Shown here: positions 34,136-46,100 of the stretch, piece after piece
How the letters are laid out: each line of letters begins with the position of its first letter
How positions within the stretch are numbered: the stretch's first letter is position 1
NCBI GenBank assembly: GCA_963920665.1
Contig: OY987272.1
Location: 2,733,001-2,797,000, forward strand
Source of the DNA: Straminergon stramineum
Taxonomy: Eukaryota; Streptophyta; Bryopsida; Hypnales; Calliergonaceae
Direction: 5' to 3'
DNA: 64,000 nt
Program-made: the position numbers and the translations under genes
Notes under the pieces: model-generated
The model's database searches: none
Seen by the model: only the letters and a program-made list of their open reading frames with translations
Told to the model about the DNA's origin: nothing

Positions 34136-37100
34136 ATGGCGTCGAAGTTGTGGAGGTCGGGGTGCTCGAGATCTGTGCAACTGCAGCGAGTTGTAGGGTT
34201 TTCGTCTTCCTCGGTTGCATTGCGTCCGGCTTCTGCTGCTTCGACCGAAATCTCAGCAGCAGCTGCTGCGCCCGGTGAGTTTTGTTTCGCGCTTATTTGC
34301 TTCTTACAGACTGGATTTGTTGTTTCTTGGTGCTTTGTAGTAATTTTAGTAAGTTGCGATCTCTAGTTCTTGATCTCAATTTCAGTAAGTTGCGATCCCT
34401 TCTCCTTTCAATATCTGTCTCTGGGACCATCTGGGATTATGGAGATCTTCGTAGTTGGAATAGACAATCTAGGGTTTAGGGTTTAAAGTAGATTTGGTGT
34501 TTGTAGGAATCTCAATTTCAGTAAGTGACAACCTCTTCTCCCTTCAATATCTGTCTAAGCCAATCTGGGATTATGTTAACCTTTGTAGTTGACTTTGTGA
34601 AAATTTAGGCAAGCATTCCGTAGTGTAGAATGGAATAAAGAGTAGATTTGATGTTTTCCTTGGTGTTTGTAATAATCTCGATTTCAGAAGTGGAGATCCC
34701 TTCTCCTTTCGATATCTGTTTGAGACAATCTTGAGACCTTCGTAGTTGGCTTTGTGAAATTGTGGGCAGGCATTCCTTAGTATAGTATGGAATGGAGAAT
34801 AGTGTTGCACTAGGGTTTAGGGTTTAGGGTTTAGAGTAGATTTGGTGTTTTCTTGGATTTTTATTAGCTTGAACTCCATTTTTGATCTGGGAATCCAAAA
34901 ATTTCTATTTCCGAAATCTGTCGAAGCCAATCTGGTATCGTGCAGACCATCGTCATTGGATTTGGGGAACTATTGGCGTGGATTCCGTAGTTTCCATTCA
35001 GAATTGCGATGAAATCGAAAGAGCTAGTGTTTGAACCAATAATGACTTGCTGCTCTTTGGATCGGCTACTGTTGTTGTTTTTCAGAGGAGGCAGGGAGGA
35101 AGTGGGGATTTTCAGTGCTGTTTTTGCTTCTGCCATGCGCAGCTACTTTCGGTCTTGGTTCCTGGCAATTAATTCGCCGTGAAAAGAAGGTACACTCCAA
35201 CCTCTATAGTGTGACCTTCTCTAGAATGACCTTGAACATCATACGCAATTGCCGCAGTGTCATTGACTGTATCACACTTATCACACTTTCAACCTATGTC
35301 ATAAAGAAAAAGTTAGGGGTCCCAGGTGGTGAGGTCAAAGAGATTTGAGTATAGGGGTTGAAATTTTTATTTTTGCATCCATTCATGCGCCCATTTTTCA
35401 CAACTCTTTGAAGTTTGGGTTCAGTTTGCTCTTTTGAGCTCATCTGGTTTATGTGAACAGAAAAAAAATCCTCTTTAGAAATGCCAGAGTGTCAAATTCT
35501 ATATCGTCTCTATATGAGATTAGGTTCCTAATTATGCTTCAAGCGCTAGTTTGTTCTCTAGAATGTCCGGAGTGGAAATCCAGCATACTATAAGTTTACT
35601 TTCCCAGATCTGTTGATCTCAAGGCCCTGCAGGTGAAGACCCCGATCCTGGCTTCAGGTTGTTCTTTGAAGCCCTTCATAAATCACAAACCCTGCAGAAC
35701 GGAGAAAGTAGGGTTTATTAGAGTGGCTAGCACGGCTGCCGCTGTCCCGCTCAGGTTCTAACAAATATCTTTTACGAAAAATGGGTACCCTTGGGGTTGA
35801 TCTCATTAACCTTTTGGTTTTTATAAATACACGGGGAGGTCCTCTACTTTACTCCCTGCTTCACGACTTGTACCTAAGAGGAATAAGTGGGTGTGCAGAT
35901 TGAGCTTTTGGACTTTAGGCGAGCACGGTTTGAGGAAGACCCTATCGCTCTTGAGGAGGCTCTTGCCATTAAAAGGCATACTGGAGACACCAGTCATGCT
36001 GCTGACGTTTTACAATATAGGAAAGTATATTGTGAAGGGGTCTTGGACGAAGCCAAGTCTCTCTTTGTGGGTCCTCGGTCCAGGACACTGTATGGGGCAG
36101 CGGAGAAGGGGTACTATATAGTTACTCCCCTTATCTGCAAATCAAATAGCGACGACAGGTGAATACTCATCCTACGTGTGTTTGGTCCACATCGATCATT
36201 GTTATTTGACTGAGTTTTTTCCAACACCACCTCACTTATATTGTACATGACTAAGATTGGGGACAGCTTTGTGTCAGAGTGCAGCTCCCGGTGTTAGTCA
36301 ATCGAGGATGGGTGCCCTCTAGTTTGCGAAATGAAGCCATGGCGCAGGAGCAATCTGTCCATGAGCAACCTGCCCATACAGTGGTTAAGGATGCGATGGA
36401 AGAGAATAAGGAGACAAAACAGAGTTCATGGTGGAACCGATGGGGCAAACCCAGGGTTGCCGATCAGGTGATTGATTGTATTGGCTTGGTCTTTTATTCT
36501 GATTATAGTATTTCACGTTTATCCAACATCAGGAGTAGTTATTTTATTTTGTTTTATATTCTGTTATGGGTTATCATGGTTATCTTGTGGTTATCTGGTT
36601 TAATCAAGTCCTGCTGCCTTAAATACTATCGAATGCCTTTCCACATCCAGTTTGGGCATCATCAACTAACAGTTTGCTATTCTATGCACCTGGTTTAGTG
36701 ATTACAATCCTCATGCTCATTCACTCTTCTCAGATTGTCACCAGTGTTCAGGGTTTTTATTAACAAACATATTTGATTATTGGTATTGTTGTCTATCCTA
36801 AGGGAAGAGACTAAGCACTGATTTTATTATTTCGAAAACCCTGATATCCATTTTCTGTGCTAAAATCAATAGCAACATATCGAGGCCCAGCGATGTAATG
36901 AATGAATTTCTTAAGGTAGTTAGCCACGTGTTCATTTATCTATTGTCCTATAATAATTTTCTGCGCCCGAATTCTAATTTTTTTTTTGACAATTGTGGGA
37001 ACAGGTGGTGGAAGCGGAGCCTAGAAAGCCTCTGATCAGGGTGGCTGGTGTGATTCGGGATGGGGAGCAGCCCAATATGTTTGTGCCCAACAATCAACCC

Positions 37101-37924
37101 GATATAGGGCAATGGTTCTATGTGGACGTTCCAGCCATGGCCCAGGAGATGGGCCTTTCCCAAGACGTGACCTATATGGAGGCTGTCGCCACATCCTCGC
37201 CAGATCGTGAAGGCCGGCAGAAGTTCCCTCTTCCTAAGGAAGCAGACTCTTTTTTGAAGTCGTCAGTTATGCCACAAGACCATCTCAATTATGCTCTTAC
37301 CTGGTAAGCACGCACTTGTTGAGCCCCTAGGCTCTCCGATGTGATGAATAGAGGGCTTCGAACCAATGTTTCATCTAAATATCTTCTCAGTCATCCGAAC
37401 GATACTTGAAGCTTTAAAAGACAACCTTTGTTTAAAACCATTTTGGGTGAATAATGTATTCGTACTAAGATATAAGCAGAAATGTAAATTTTTTTTCACA
37501 AACAACTCGTGGCTGAATGTTAAGGTAGAGGATACTGAAACCGCTAAGAATCTGAACCCGTCTCTTATTGACTGATCCTGTTACCCATCTCTTCCAATTC
37601 ATTCGGTTAGCCTTCGATGAGCAAGTTGGTTATAACCATTACGTGGCTACTGTCTATGTTCACTCATCTTGGAATGGGGATGCCCTTCAATACTGGTCTC
37701 CAACCTCCCACTTTGAATGGTTGCCATATGGTTGCCTTGACACCACTGCAGTGTCTTGGTTATTGACGTGGAAACTGAAACTGCATGTAAATTTTTGCAT
37801 GAGACTATGTGTTGATCAAGTTTTGATTTTGAAGGAATTTGTTCTGTATTGCAGGTATACTCTATCTGCTGCCACGACTTTCATGGCAGTTAAGAGACTG
37901 CAAAGTCGAAAGCGTGGTCGATAA
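34136..37924 (+). CDS. SURF1: SURF1, cytochrome c oxidase assembly factor
   Basis: Six exons (34136-34274, 35086-35189, 35899-36158, 36278-36467, 37005-37303, 37855-37924) with GT-AG borders and continuous phase give 353 residues. The N terminus, rich in Ser/Arg/Ala, fits a mitochondrial targeting peptide. A first membrane segment spans about residues 53-72, followed by the family signature GLGSWQ. LPVLVNRGWVP marks the core, and the second membrane segment near the C terminus includes WYTLSAATTFMAV. SURF1 is an inner-membrane protein assisting heme a delivery to Cox1 during complex IV assembly. The central insertion with EENKETKQSSWWNRWGKP is typical of plant forms. Intron 1 carries tandem repeats. 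A truncated inverted copy lies at 16,720-18,186. Confidence 0.95.
34380..34850 (+). repeat. Tandem repeats in SURF1 intron 1
   Basis: About three degenerate units carry TCAATTTCAGTAAGT, CTTCTCCTTTCAATATCTGTC, GTAGTTGACTTTGTGAAA and GCATTCCGTAGTGTAGAATGG, ending in three GGGTTTA units at about 34,812-34,835. They correspond to the larger array at 16,870-17,990. Confidence 0.75.
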
Positions 37925-39129
37925 GAGCTCAAAGGCAAAGATTAGTATGTCATCACCATGCCTTGATCTAATTGGATCCTTGCATTCGTTATGTTACATT
38001 CCGACCCTCTGAGAATCATTTCTGACGAGTCGAATTCAACATGCATCATTCTGGTAATGTCATGAGAAACAGAGCACATAGTGGAGGAACGAAATAGTCA
38101 AGAGTCTGAGCTCTAACATTGACGTAGTCAAGTCTGTTTTACATGCCACAATTCTTTAATTATCAAGGGAGCAGTTCGGTATTATTGTAATTCTGTATTG
38201 TCTATCTAATGATTTGGTGGACTGCATCACGTAATTGGTTTTAATTAAAATATGGTCGAGGTGGGAACACCCATTTCCGCCACGTCAGCATATATAGAGG
38301 GGCCAACTGTTGGCGAATGTTATTTTCACATTAAGGGAATTGAAAATTACGGAGGGATTGAAATTCAGACATTTGAATCGAATACAGTATTTTGGGGACT
38401 AAAGGTGTATTTTCTGTGAAGCATCAAAAGTGTGAATGTAGGGATGCTTTTTTTTCATCTAGAGGGGGTTAATTTCATATTTAATTGAACTCTGAACCTG
38501 TCAACTGATATTCAGTTACGATTAGTGGTGACCCTTTGCAATTGGTGGTGTCATATTGTCTCATATTGTTTGCTTTCATCATCACTAAATATGAAAGTTG
38601 TGCTATCTTTTCAACAAATTGCAATGACATTCTCTGAAATGAATAAATTCTTGTCCCAAGTCCAACTGACGCTGTTTGGATGCCGCATGTACAAACCTTA
38701 GTACTCAACAAGAATTATGGGGACCGGCATCAAGGCGTAGAGCCTATGGAGTGAAAGAGAGGAGAATAGACAAGACTTTTCATTTCCTTGTCAGTCTTTG
38801 GGTCTAAGCACGTAAGTTTCTCAAATTACCACTTCGCTTCAGTACAAGAACCTCTCTCTGGTAGTCATTTGGTGTCTCGCAAATTATGTAAGTAGCACAC
38901 ACATGATTTCTCTTCATTCATGAAAAGCCAAATATGATTTTTTTTCATCCAATGTTGCTTGGGTGGACTTTGCTCACCAACAAATCATACCCTATAACCA
39001 TTGATTTTGAGTGTAATTATGACTAATCCTAAAACTACTGGTAGTACTTGTAGAGAATGTGTGAGAAATGTTGCCACAAATCATTCAATTTTGATGCACC
39101 CACCTGTCTATTTACACAAACTATACTAT
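37925..39129. other. 3' intergenic region of SURF1
   Basis: Holds the SURF1 3' UTR at its start. No further gene, RNA or clear repeat is visible. Confidence 0.5.
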
Positions 39130-39133
39130 TTAA

Positions 39134-39545
39134 CCCCTAAACAATGCAATGGACGTTTTTTGTCCGATGAATGGCAAGAAATTCTCTTCTGTAGGACAGA
39201 ATTGCAACTATTCATCCTTGGAATTAGGGGTGGAAAAGGGAGATCTTCTACACTGAATAGGGGTATTAAGGGGATCCATACTAATCAATCGACATTCCAC
39301 ACCAGAGAAATATCTACCTTTATTGTACATCAGTAGTTATTGGAGTGTCCAGGTGATGTACATCATGTTTCAAACATCTACAATTTTCTAGAATCAGTCC
39401 CTTTAATTTTTTGGTCCCCTTAATATCCCTATTCAGTGTACAGTAGTTTGACTCCCAATGAGTATTTTTGATTTTTTTAAAGTGGATGATGTCACACGGT
39501 TCCAAAATGCCTGATTTCCATGGTCACCAGCTCGGCATTCAAGGG
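39134..39545 (+). mobile_element. TTAA-flanked element (412 bp) with nested MITE
   Basis: TTAA at 39130-39133 precedes CCCCTAAACAATGC; on the other side TTCAAGGG (reverse complement CCCTTGAA) precedes TTAA at 39546-39549. The terminal match is short, so this call is weaker than the others. It contains the TA-flanked element at 39251-39438. Confidence 0.4.
39251..39438. mobile_element. TA-flanked MITE (188 bp)
   Basis: Terminal inverted repeats of about 25 bp: left CACTGAATAGGGGTATTAAG, right (reverse complement) CACTGAATAGGGATATTAAG. Both are bordered by TA (39249-39250 and 39439-39440), the target duplication of Tc1/mariner-class elements. No coding capacity. Confidence 0.7.
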
Positions 39546-39842
39546 TTAATGATACAGAGGCTCATTAGTGATTTATTTTGTCACATTTTTAAAGTGCAAA
39601 ATCATCATGTACAAACACAGCATGTATATCAATATCCTTTCACTGATTTCATTACAAAACGTTCTCAAGCGAATGGATCAGCGAATGGATCCTCTAATGA
39701 TAAGTGTTTAAGATAAAAAAAAATAAGTGCTACTCATTTACAGTACTTTCTCTGGTCCTGTCTGGAACTAAAACTGACAGACATTTACCCCGAAGCAAAC
39801 TTAAGTAAGCAAGGTTCACAGTATCTGTCCTCGTTCATTAAG

Positions 39843-42025
39843 TTACACAGGCTTGCCTTTGGCTTTGGCTTTCTTGGTTCTAAACTCTGAGATACTAGCG
39901 TCCACCCTTTTCTGCACATTTTTACTGAATCCTGCGTAGGGCTCATAGTGAAACATCCTATGCAACAACTGCGCGCAACAACACAACAGCGGCTACCTCA
40001 TCAGTCAGGCACCTGAAGTATGATCCGGAAATCCAAATTCTAATATGATTTTTTTTGGAATAATTTGTTTGTAAAAATCATAATAATTACAAATTAAAAT
40101 GCTTAAATTTAAAACTCGATGTATCGTACAAAACTTTTGTTTGATATTATTGTCAACGACCGAAGAAATCAGTGTACCTCACCTCAAGCAAAACAAAGTA
40201 AGGTGCCACCAGATTGGCAAACAGAAAATTGTCGAACAATGCAGGCGCTCGCCCCTGTTCACACAAGGCAGTACGACGAGTCAGCGGATATGTGATTATG
40301 CAGGGACATAAACATCCACGGAATGAGAATTTCCTTTTACTCGAATCTTTCCTTCTGAGGTGCAGAATTTTTCTGGAGACAATGAAATGAAATCGTCCAC
40401 AAAATTAATTATGATGACAATGATATCATTCAATTCTGCTATTTGAAAGTAGAGATGAAAGCAGCATCTAGTACACATCGATTGTAGAGCAGATACTAGA
40501 CAGCTGAAACTTATGATCTAAAATCGAATCCTTTCAATTAGGATAGTTACGAATGATTGAAGAGCTCATCTTTCATCAGTTTTATTATCATTTTTGTCAC
40601 TTTTGCAGCACTTGAACCCTCTAACGTCCACCCTTTTCCATGGGTTTTTTCTTCAATCCAATTTTTAACTCGTCTTAGCAGGTGTGTTGTTTGTCAAAAT
40701 TGATCAAACTGATCACACAAGGACTCAAGAAAACCATTTCGTAGTTAATCATGATCCATTCATTCCCAACAGAGTGACGCTTCATGCATGCCGGTCTTTC
40801 AAACCCGAGTTAACCTTCTTGCCTACTTAAAATTAATCATTCTCATCAGGAATCATTCCCTGCTTCACTGGCCTTAGTTTGTGACCAGGATTTGTCTAGA
40901 ATTGAAAGCACTGGGTGGATGTAAACTAGAGGGTTGAATAAGATAGTAAGTACAAAATGAAGGGCAAAGCCTGACCTCAAATACACCATGGCCGATGAAC
41001 TGAGTACCCCAACACGCAGTCTGCGCAATTGCGACAATCTGCACATTCTCGACCGAAACAAGTGATGTTCAAATACCAACTGCTTTCAATAATCGTGATA
41101 CATGCATTCCACTGATTTTTCCTATTAGTGTGTGCGCGTGTGTGTGTGTGTGTGGATTTTAGCGTCACCTAGAATTTAAAATAGTGTCACTTACCACAAA
41201 AGATTATTGGGCAAATTGGTTCAAGAAGGTAACATTTCCAACTGCACTAATTCAAAGTAGTGTGACTTTCGCAAATTCGTGTCACACGCACTATGAAGAC
41301 AAATTAGTGTTAGTAGTGCGGCGTTACAGAGTAGCCACTTCCATTTCTGGTGATATAATTTTCATCGTTGGACATTACTTGCCATGTATCGCACTTGCAT
41401 TCCTTAGCAACTCTCTCTTCCAACATTGAGAAACTCATCATTCTTCAAACTTTGTGATTGAAGACTGACTCATCTTCCGCTACTTAGAAAATTCAGCGAA
41501 TCTGAGGTTTCAAAGTCTCCACCACTTTTGCTCCCATTCCAACGTCTGTAGCACTACACTGACTACGTTCTGAAGACTGTACTAGTTTGCGTTAATTTCA
41601 AATTAAGCTACTCCTAATTCAATTCATGGAATTCAAGGACGAAGTCGGTCAGAAATTAATTGCACCTTCCACCCTGACCCGTAAGGAACATGCTGAGCCA
41701 CAGCATTGGATCCCATCCAACACAAGAGCACCAAGAAGGCAGCCACCGATCCCGACTTGATCTCCATGCTCACATAGAAAAGCGCAAACACCACCGCCAT
41801 GACGAAGCTATAATTCAACACCATGTACTGAGAAAAAGGCAGAGCCCCCAGAACAGTCCACTGATGCAATTGCAACAGGGGCTCCGTGTAAGCCAGCAGA
41901 ATCAAAAGCGTGAAGAAGATCGGCCACACGAAGCAGACGTGAATTGCAACGTTGACAGGGTGGTTATGAAACGACCCGTAAAACGCAAACTGCTTCTCCA
42001 GGTTGAAGATTCCTTCGTTTCCCAT
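39843..42025 (-). CDS. DUF962/Mpo1-like 2-hydroxy fatty acid dioxygenase
   Basis: Four exons on the minus strand (42025-41666, 41038-40976, 40254-40183, 39968-39843) keep phase and give 206 residues, normal for the family. The start MGNEGIFNLEKQFAFYGSFH is diagnostic, with conserved histidines in FYGSFHNHPVNVAIH. Four to five hydrophobic segments follow, then QFIGHGVFE and the C-terminal EPYAGFSKNVQKRVDA. Yeast Mpo1 is an ER membrane Fe(II)-dependent dioxygenase that carries out alpha-oxidation of 2-hydroxy long-chain fatty acids from phytosphingosine breakdown; the same role here is inferred. The C terminus is lysine-rich. SURF1 is convergent with it. Confidence 0.93.
41127..41154 (+). repeat. 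GT dinucleotide microsatellite in Mpo1-like intron 1
   Basis: A short tract of about 13 GT units with two GC interruptions, within the intron between the first and second coding exons. Confidence 0.85.
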
Positions 42026-43143
42026 GTTAACATAAAATTGTCGAAAATATTGTAAGTTCAGGAATCTTGCAAAACTCCTTATATGATCGACTCACTGTAT
42101 TAAAGAAGGTGTCAAAACTAAGATTGTTGAACAGAACATGTGTTGAATGTAGTCTGAGCATATATGTGAGGCTGGAATAATCACTGTCACTCTAGTTGTT
42201 GAAGTTATGCAAAACTAAGATTGTTGAGTTGTTGTGCAGGATGAAGTGCACAGCGAATTTAACTTAAAACTAGTGGCGTAGTGGGGTTGGTCGTGTTCTG
42301 GTTGAATTGCCAGTGTCGTCTGTCAGTCTGGAATTTGTTCACATGTTTGTTACTTGTCTGCGGTGCATTTGAGGAGGTGCTTGGATTAGTACACTCATGC
42401 ATTTTAAGGCTTGAAGACTCCCTGGCAATGCAGGCATGAACGGAATGACGGAACACTCACAAGAGAAATGTCCATCTATGAAATTTTTGAGGAATAACCA
42501 TATTAGTTAATGTTTAGTTAATGTTTAGTCACTGTCACTCTTTAGGGGGCTTTGGTTGTACTCACATTTTGCAACAAATTATTTCCTTTCATTTGCACAC
42601 AAAAAAAAGCACAATTACACAGGCCCTCAGTGACTCAGCCTAGCGGCCCCTGCATCCAATTATCCAAACCCAACTTGCATTCATCTCTCGTGCTCCCAAA
42701 TTTTCAGCAACATTCTCTCTGACGTGACGCCACTGACAAACTCGAGGGTTGACTTCTTAAACCGTCCCTCACTCATTCCCTTTCACCAAAATGCACTTGC
42801 TCACAAGTACACTAAGAATGGAGTTTGGGCGCAAAAGAACATTATTTTTGTTCAATTTCTAGTATGGATTTTTTCTCTGTGACTTTCAGTTGAGACGTAA
42901 TTCATTAGAAATCTATGGAAGGTCACTTGGTAACATGCATGCACACAACTCTTCAAGAATACGATCTCTTCATTGACTTTGCAACCCTTCAAACGCAAAC
43001 CGCTTACTAGACCCACCTTCCAGAATACCAGAGGCTCATGAATTTTGCAAAGATCAAAACGTTGAATGCGTCTCTCAATCTCTGAAGAAGTCACCTGACA
43101 TTAGATGACTTGCTAGGAAATGACCCAATTAAGCCAATGTCGG
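42026..43143. other. Intergenic region between Mpo1-like and HGL1-like genes
   Basis: Contains the upstream region of the Mpo1-like gene and the 3' end of the HGL1-like gene. No gene or repeat is recognised. Confidence 0.5.
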
Positions 43144-46100
43144 TTACGAATGTTGGGTTTCGCGCCCGGTTTCGCGTCGAGTGTAGCGCCGTGTTCTGCT
43201 GCGTTGTGTTTGGGATTCGTCTTCTACGGGGAGTGGTTCCGTGGGTTCGTCCGTGTGGTTGTCGATGAACTCGTACTCATGAGAGATTCGGATGGGAGTA
43301 TCTTTCGACACGGGGCGTTCCTCGGACCATAGCTCCATGGTGACAGATCCCGGGCCCCAACTGATGAGGCACAAGACAACTTCATTGATATTGAATCGGT
43401 CAATCACTGCGAGGCCGCTTTCAGTGTCCTTCAGCATCCATTCACCTAAACATGTAATGGGTTTCAATTGGTGAGAAGCGGGAGACAATCATGACCACCG
43501 AGTTCAAGCAAACAAGACTGAAAATTAACAATGGTATGGAGATATCTTAGTTTCTCCAAATCAATGCAAGCTTCAATTCGCTCACCGTTTGGTCTATCGG
43601 AGCCTTCGATTGTTATTTCTCCAAATTCCATATTGGCCTCGTGAACATGCTTTGTTCCATCAATGGAAGTGTACTTAATCACCGACTGCATAGGGTTTAC
43701 TAGCTTCATCAGAGGATGCACACGGAGCCTAACAACTCTTGATTCGCCACCAGAACCTGCACCAACTGATCTCGCCTGAATTCTCGAGGTGATATTTACT
43801 TTGTCCGGTGAATTCTTAGCAACGAGGATATCGCGAGACAAAACTAAACCCCCACCAATGTCTCCATCTAGTCCGAGAAACTCTTGGCCGTCTAGTGATT
43901 CCAACAGATGCCTGCAATTAGTTTGAATTCCTGGAAGTTAGTCAAAAAATTACAAACACTGAAAATTAATCGAAATTTAAAAGATTTCGATTTTGTTGAT
44001 GTGGCATGTATGGTGAGAGATATTAAAAATCACGTATAACTCATATTAGAAATGCCAACATGCTATACAAAAAGAGTAATAATTATCAGGGTGAAAGACA
44101 AGTACCTAACAACTTGATACTCTTCAGTGCAACCAGAGGATCGATACTCGCTACCACTGTACTCTTCGTAACATCCAGTCTCAAATCTGCCCTCTAACCA
44201 CTCGTAGCCTGATGGTTTATGAATCATTGAGACTATGCGACCACCAATCCAGGGCACAACTTTCAATGTAACGTTGCCGGCGTGTAGATCGATTGGCAAC
44301 AATACACTACCAACTCCTTTGATAGATTCGTGTTCCTTCAACACTTCATCTAGGATTGTCTGTGTTTTCTCTGTTCGACAAAAGATCGATCAATGAGATT
44401 ACAGAAAAGAATTATGACAACACAAAAACACAAATAAAGAAGTTAAATAAGAGAAACGGAGAGCAAGACACACAAATGAAAATACACAACCTCTTTCAGC
44501 AATGTCAAACTTGCGTTTCGTTGCCACTAGTTCTTCAATTTGAACTTTTGTGGGTATCTTAATCCTCAATTCTGCACCATCTGTGCATTCGCCTTCAACC
44601 TAATTATACAAAGTTGTCAATCTCATTCAAGACAATCTCTCAATGAATGACTAGACAAGAAAAAGTTAGTCAGTCAGTCTCTCAAGTAATCTTTTCTATA
44701 AATCAAAGATAATTTTGTACATCCTAAAACCTTATGCTTTCAAACTTCAGTACTTGTATGTTGTTGCCAAGTAGGAGTCGCACGTGCAAATGACGATTAG
44801 GCCTTGACCACTGGCCTTCAGAACGAGCAATTTTGATCGCAACCTCACCACCTTCGCTTTCGCTCTCACTTGATAACCTTTGGGCTTCATAGTATGTAAG
44901 CAAATACTTTCCATGTTTATAGCCAAAGCCATCACCATCATCCTCATACAAGATTCCTTCAGCCTTTCCTTTAGCACCAAAAGAAGAAACTTAAGCTTGT
45001 CAAAACACAATGCAAAAAATTTGATGCATATTGTTTAAGAACCAGACATCAAAAGCAAAATGGCACCTTTCTCGTCAAGAGCAACTAGCAAGGTGATAGT
45101 ATCTGTGTGCTTAGCTTCACCAGTATGTTGGATAACAGGGCCTGTTGGAACAATGCCACCTCCCTTCAAGAACAAGAGGGGCAATTCCTGCAATGGAAGA
45201 ATGTAACGGATATTTCGTTAAAACGGCGGTATTTCACAAACTTGGCACTTTGAGGATCAGACCGCACGGTCTGAAATGTATATACCTCCTAGATTTCAGA
45301 TTGTGTGGTCTGAAATCTACACCTGTCCTAGAAAATAAATGGGAAAATGGCATATGAATACCACCATTTTAATGAAATATTTCTTATAACAAGAAACTAG
45401 AAAGGGGATTGATCAAGTCAAATTCTGTATTGCAAATTGAGACAATCAAGCACAAGTCATTTGGACAAGAGTATTGGCCATTATACATTACCGGATTGTC
45501 ATCGTCAAAATGAAATCGTAGCCAAATGCCTCGAGGAAGAACTGCTTCTAGATTTGCCTTTGTGTTCTTTGCAATGGGGCTACTCAAATTAAAGAAGCTA
45601 AGATGTTACAATTAAGATAGATAGATATAGATATAGATATAGATATAGATATAGATATAGATATAGATATAGATATAGATATAGATATAGATATAGATAT
45701 AGATATAGAGAGATATAGATATATATAGCATCACATGCCCTCAAAAATGTCAAACTTAAATTACACTTATTTCAAGTTAAAAAAATTAATCCAGAAGATG
45801 TTGCACTTCCCAATTAAAATTCAAAGACATATTGCTAGTGAAAGAAACCTCACCAAGTGGAAACAAGGATAGGCCCTAACAAGAAACCATCATCTCTATT
45901 TCGTAGCAAATGGTCTTTTGGATCTGTCAAAAGCCAATTAAAAAGGGACTCAACTATTAGCCACCCAAACCCATTTCAAGTACAATAAAAGATGTTCATA
46001 TTGCATTCTTAATCAATATGCAGAGAACAAATTTAAAATATTTACCAGCAAAAAAAAGTGGAGCCATAATTGGCATGCCAGTCTTATATGCTTGGTAGAA

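Noticed and set aside
44724..44753. HGL1 exon extended to the AAG/GTTTTA donor
   Set aside because: That donor leaves the wrong phase and leads to a stop in the next exon; the GTACTG donor at 44,753 restores phase.
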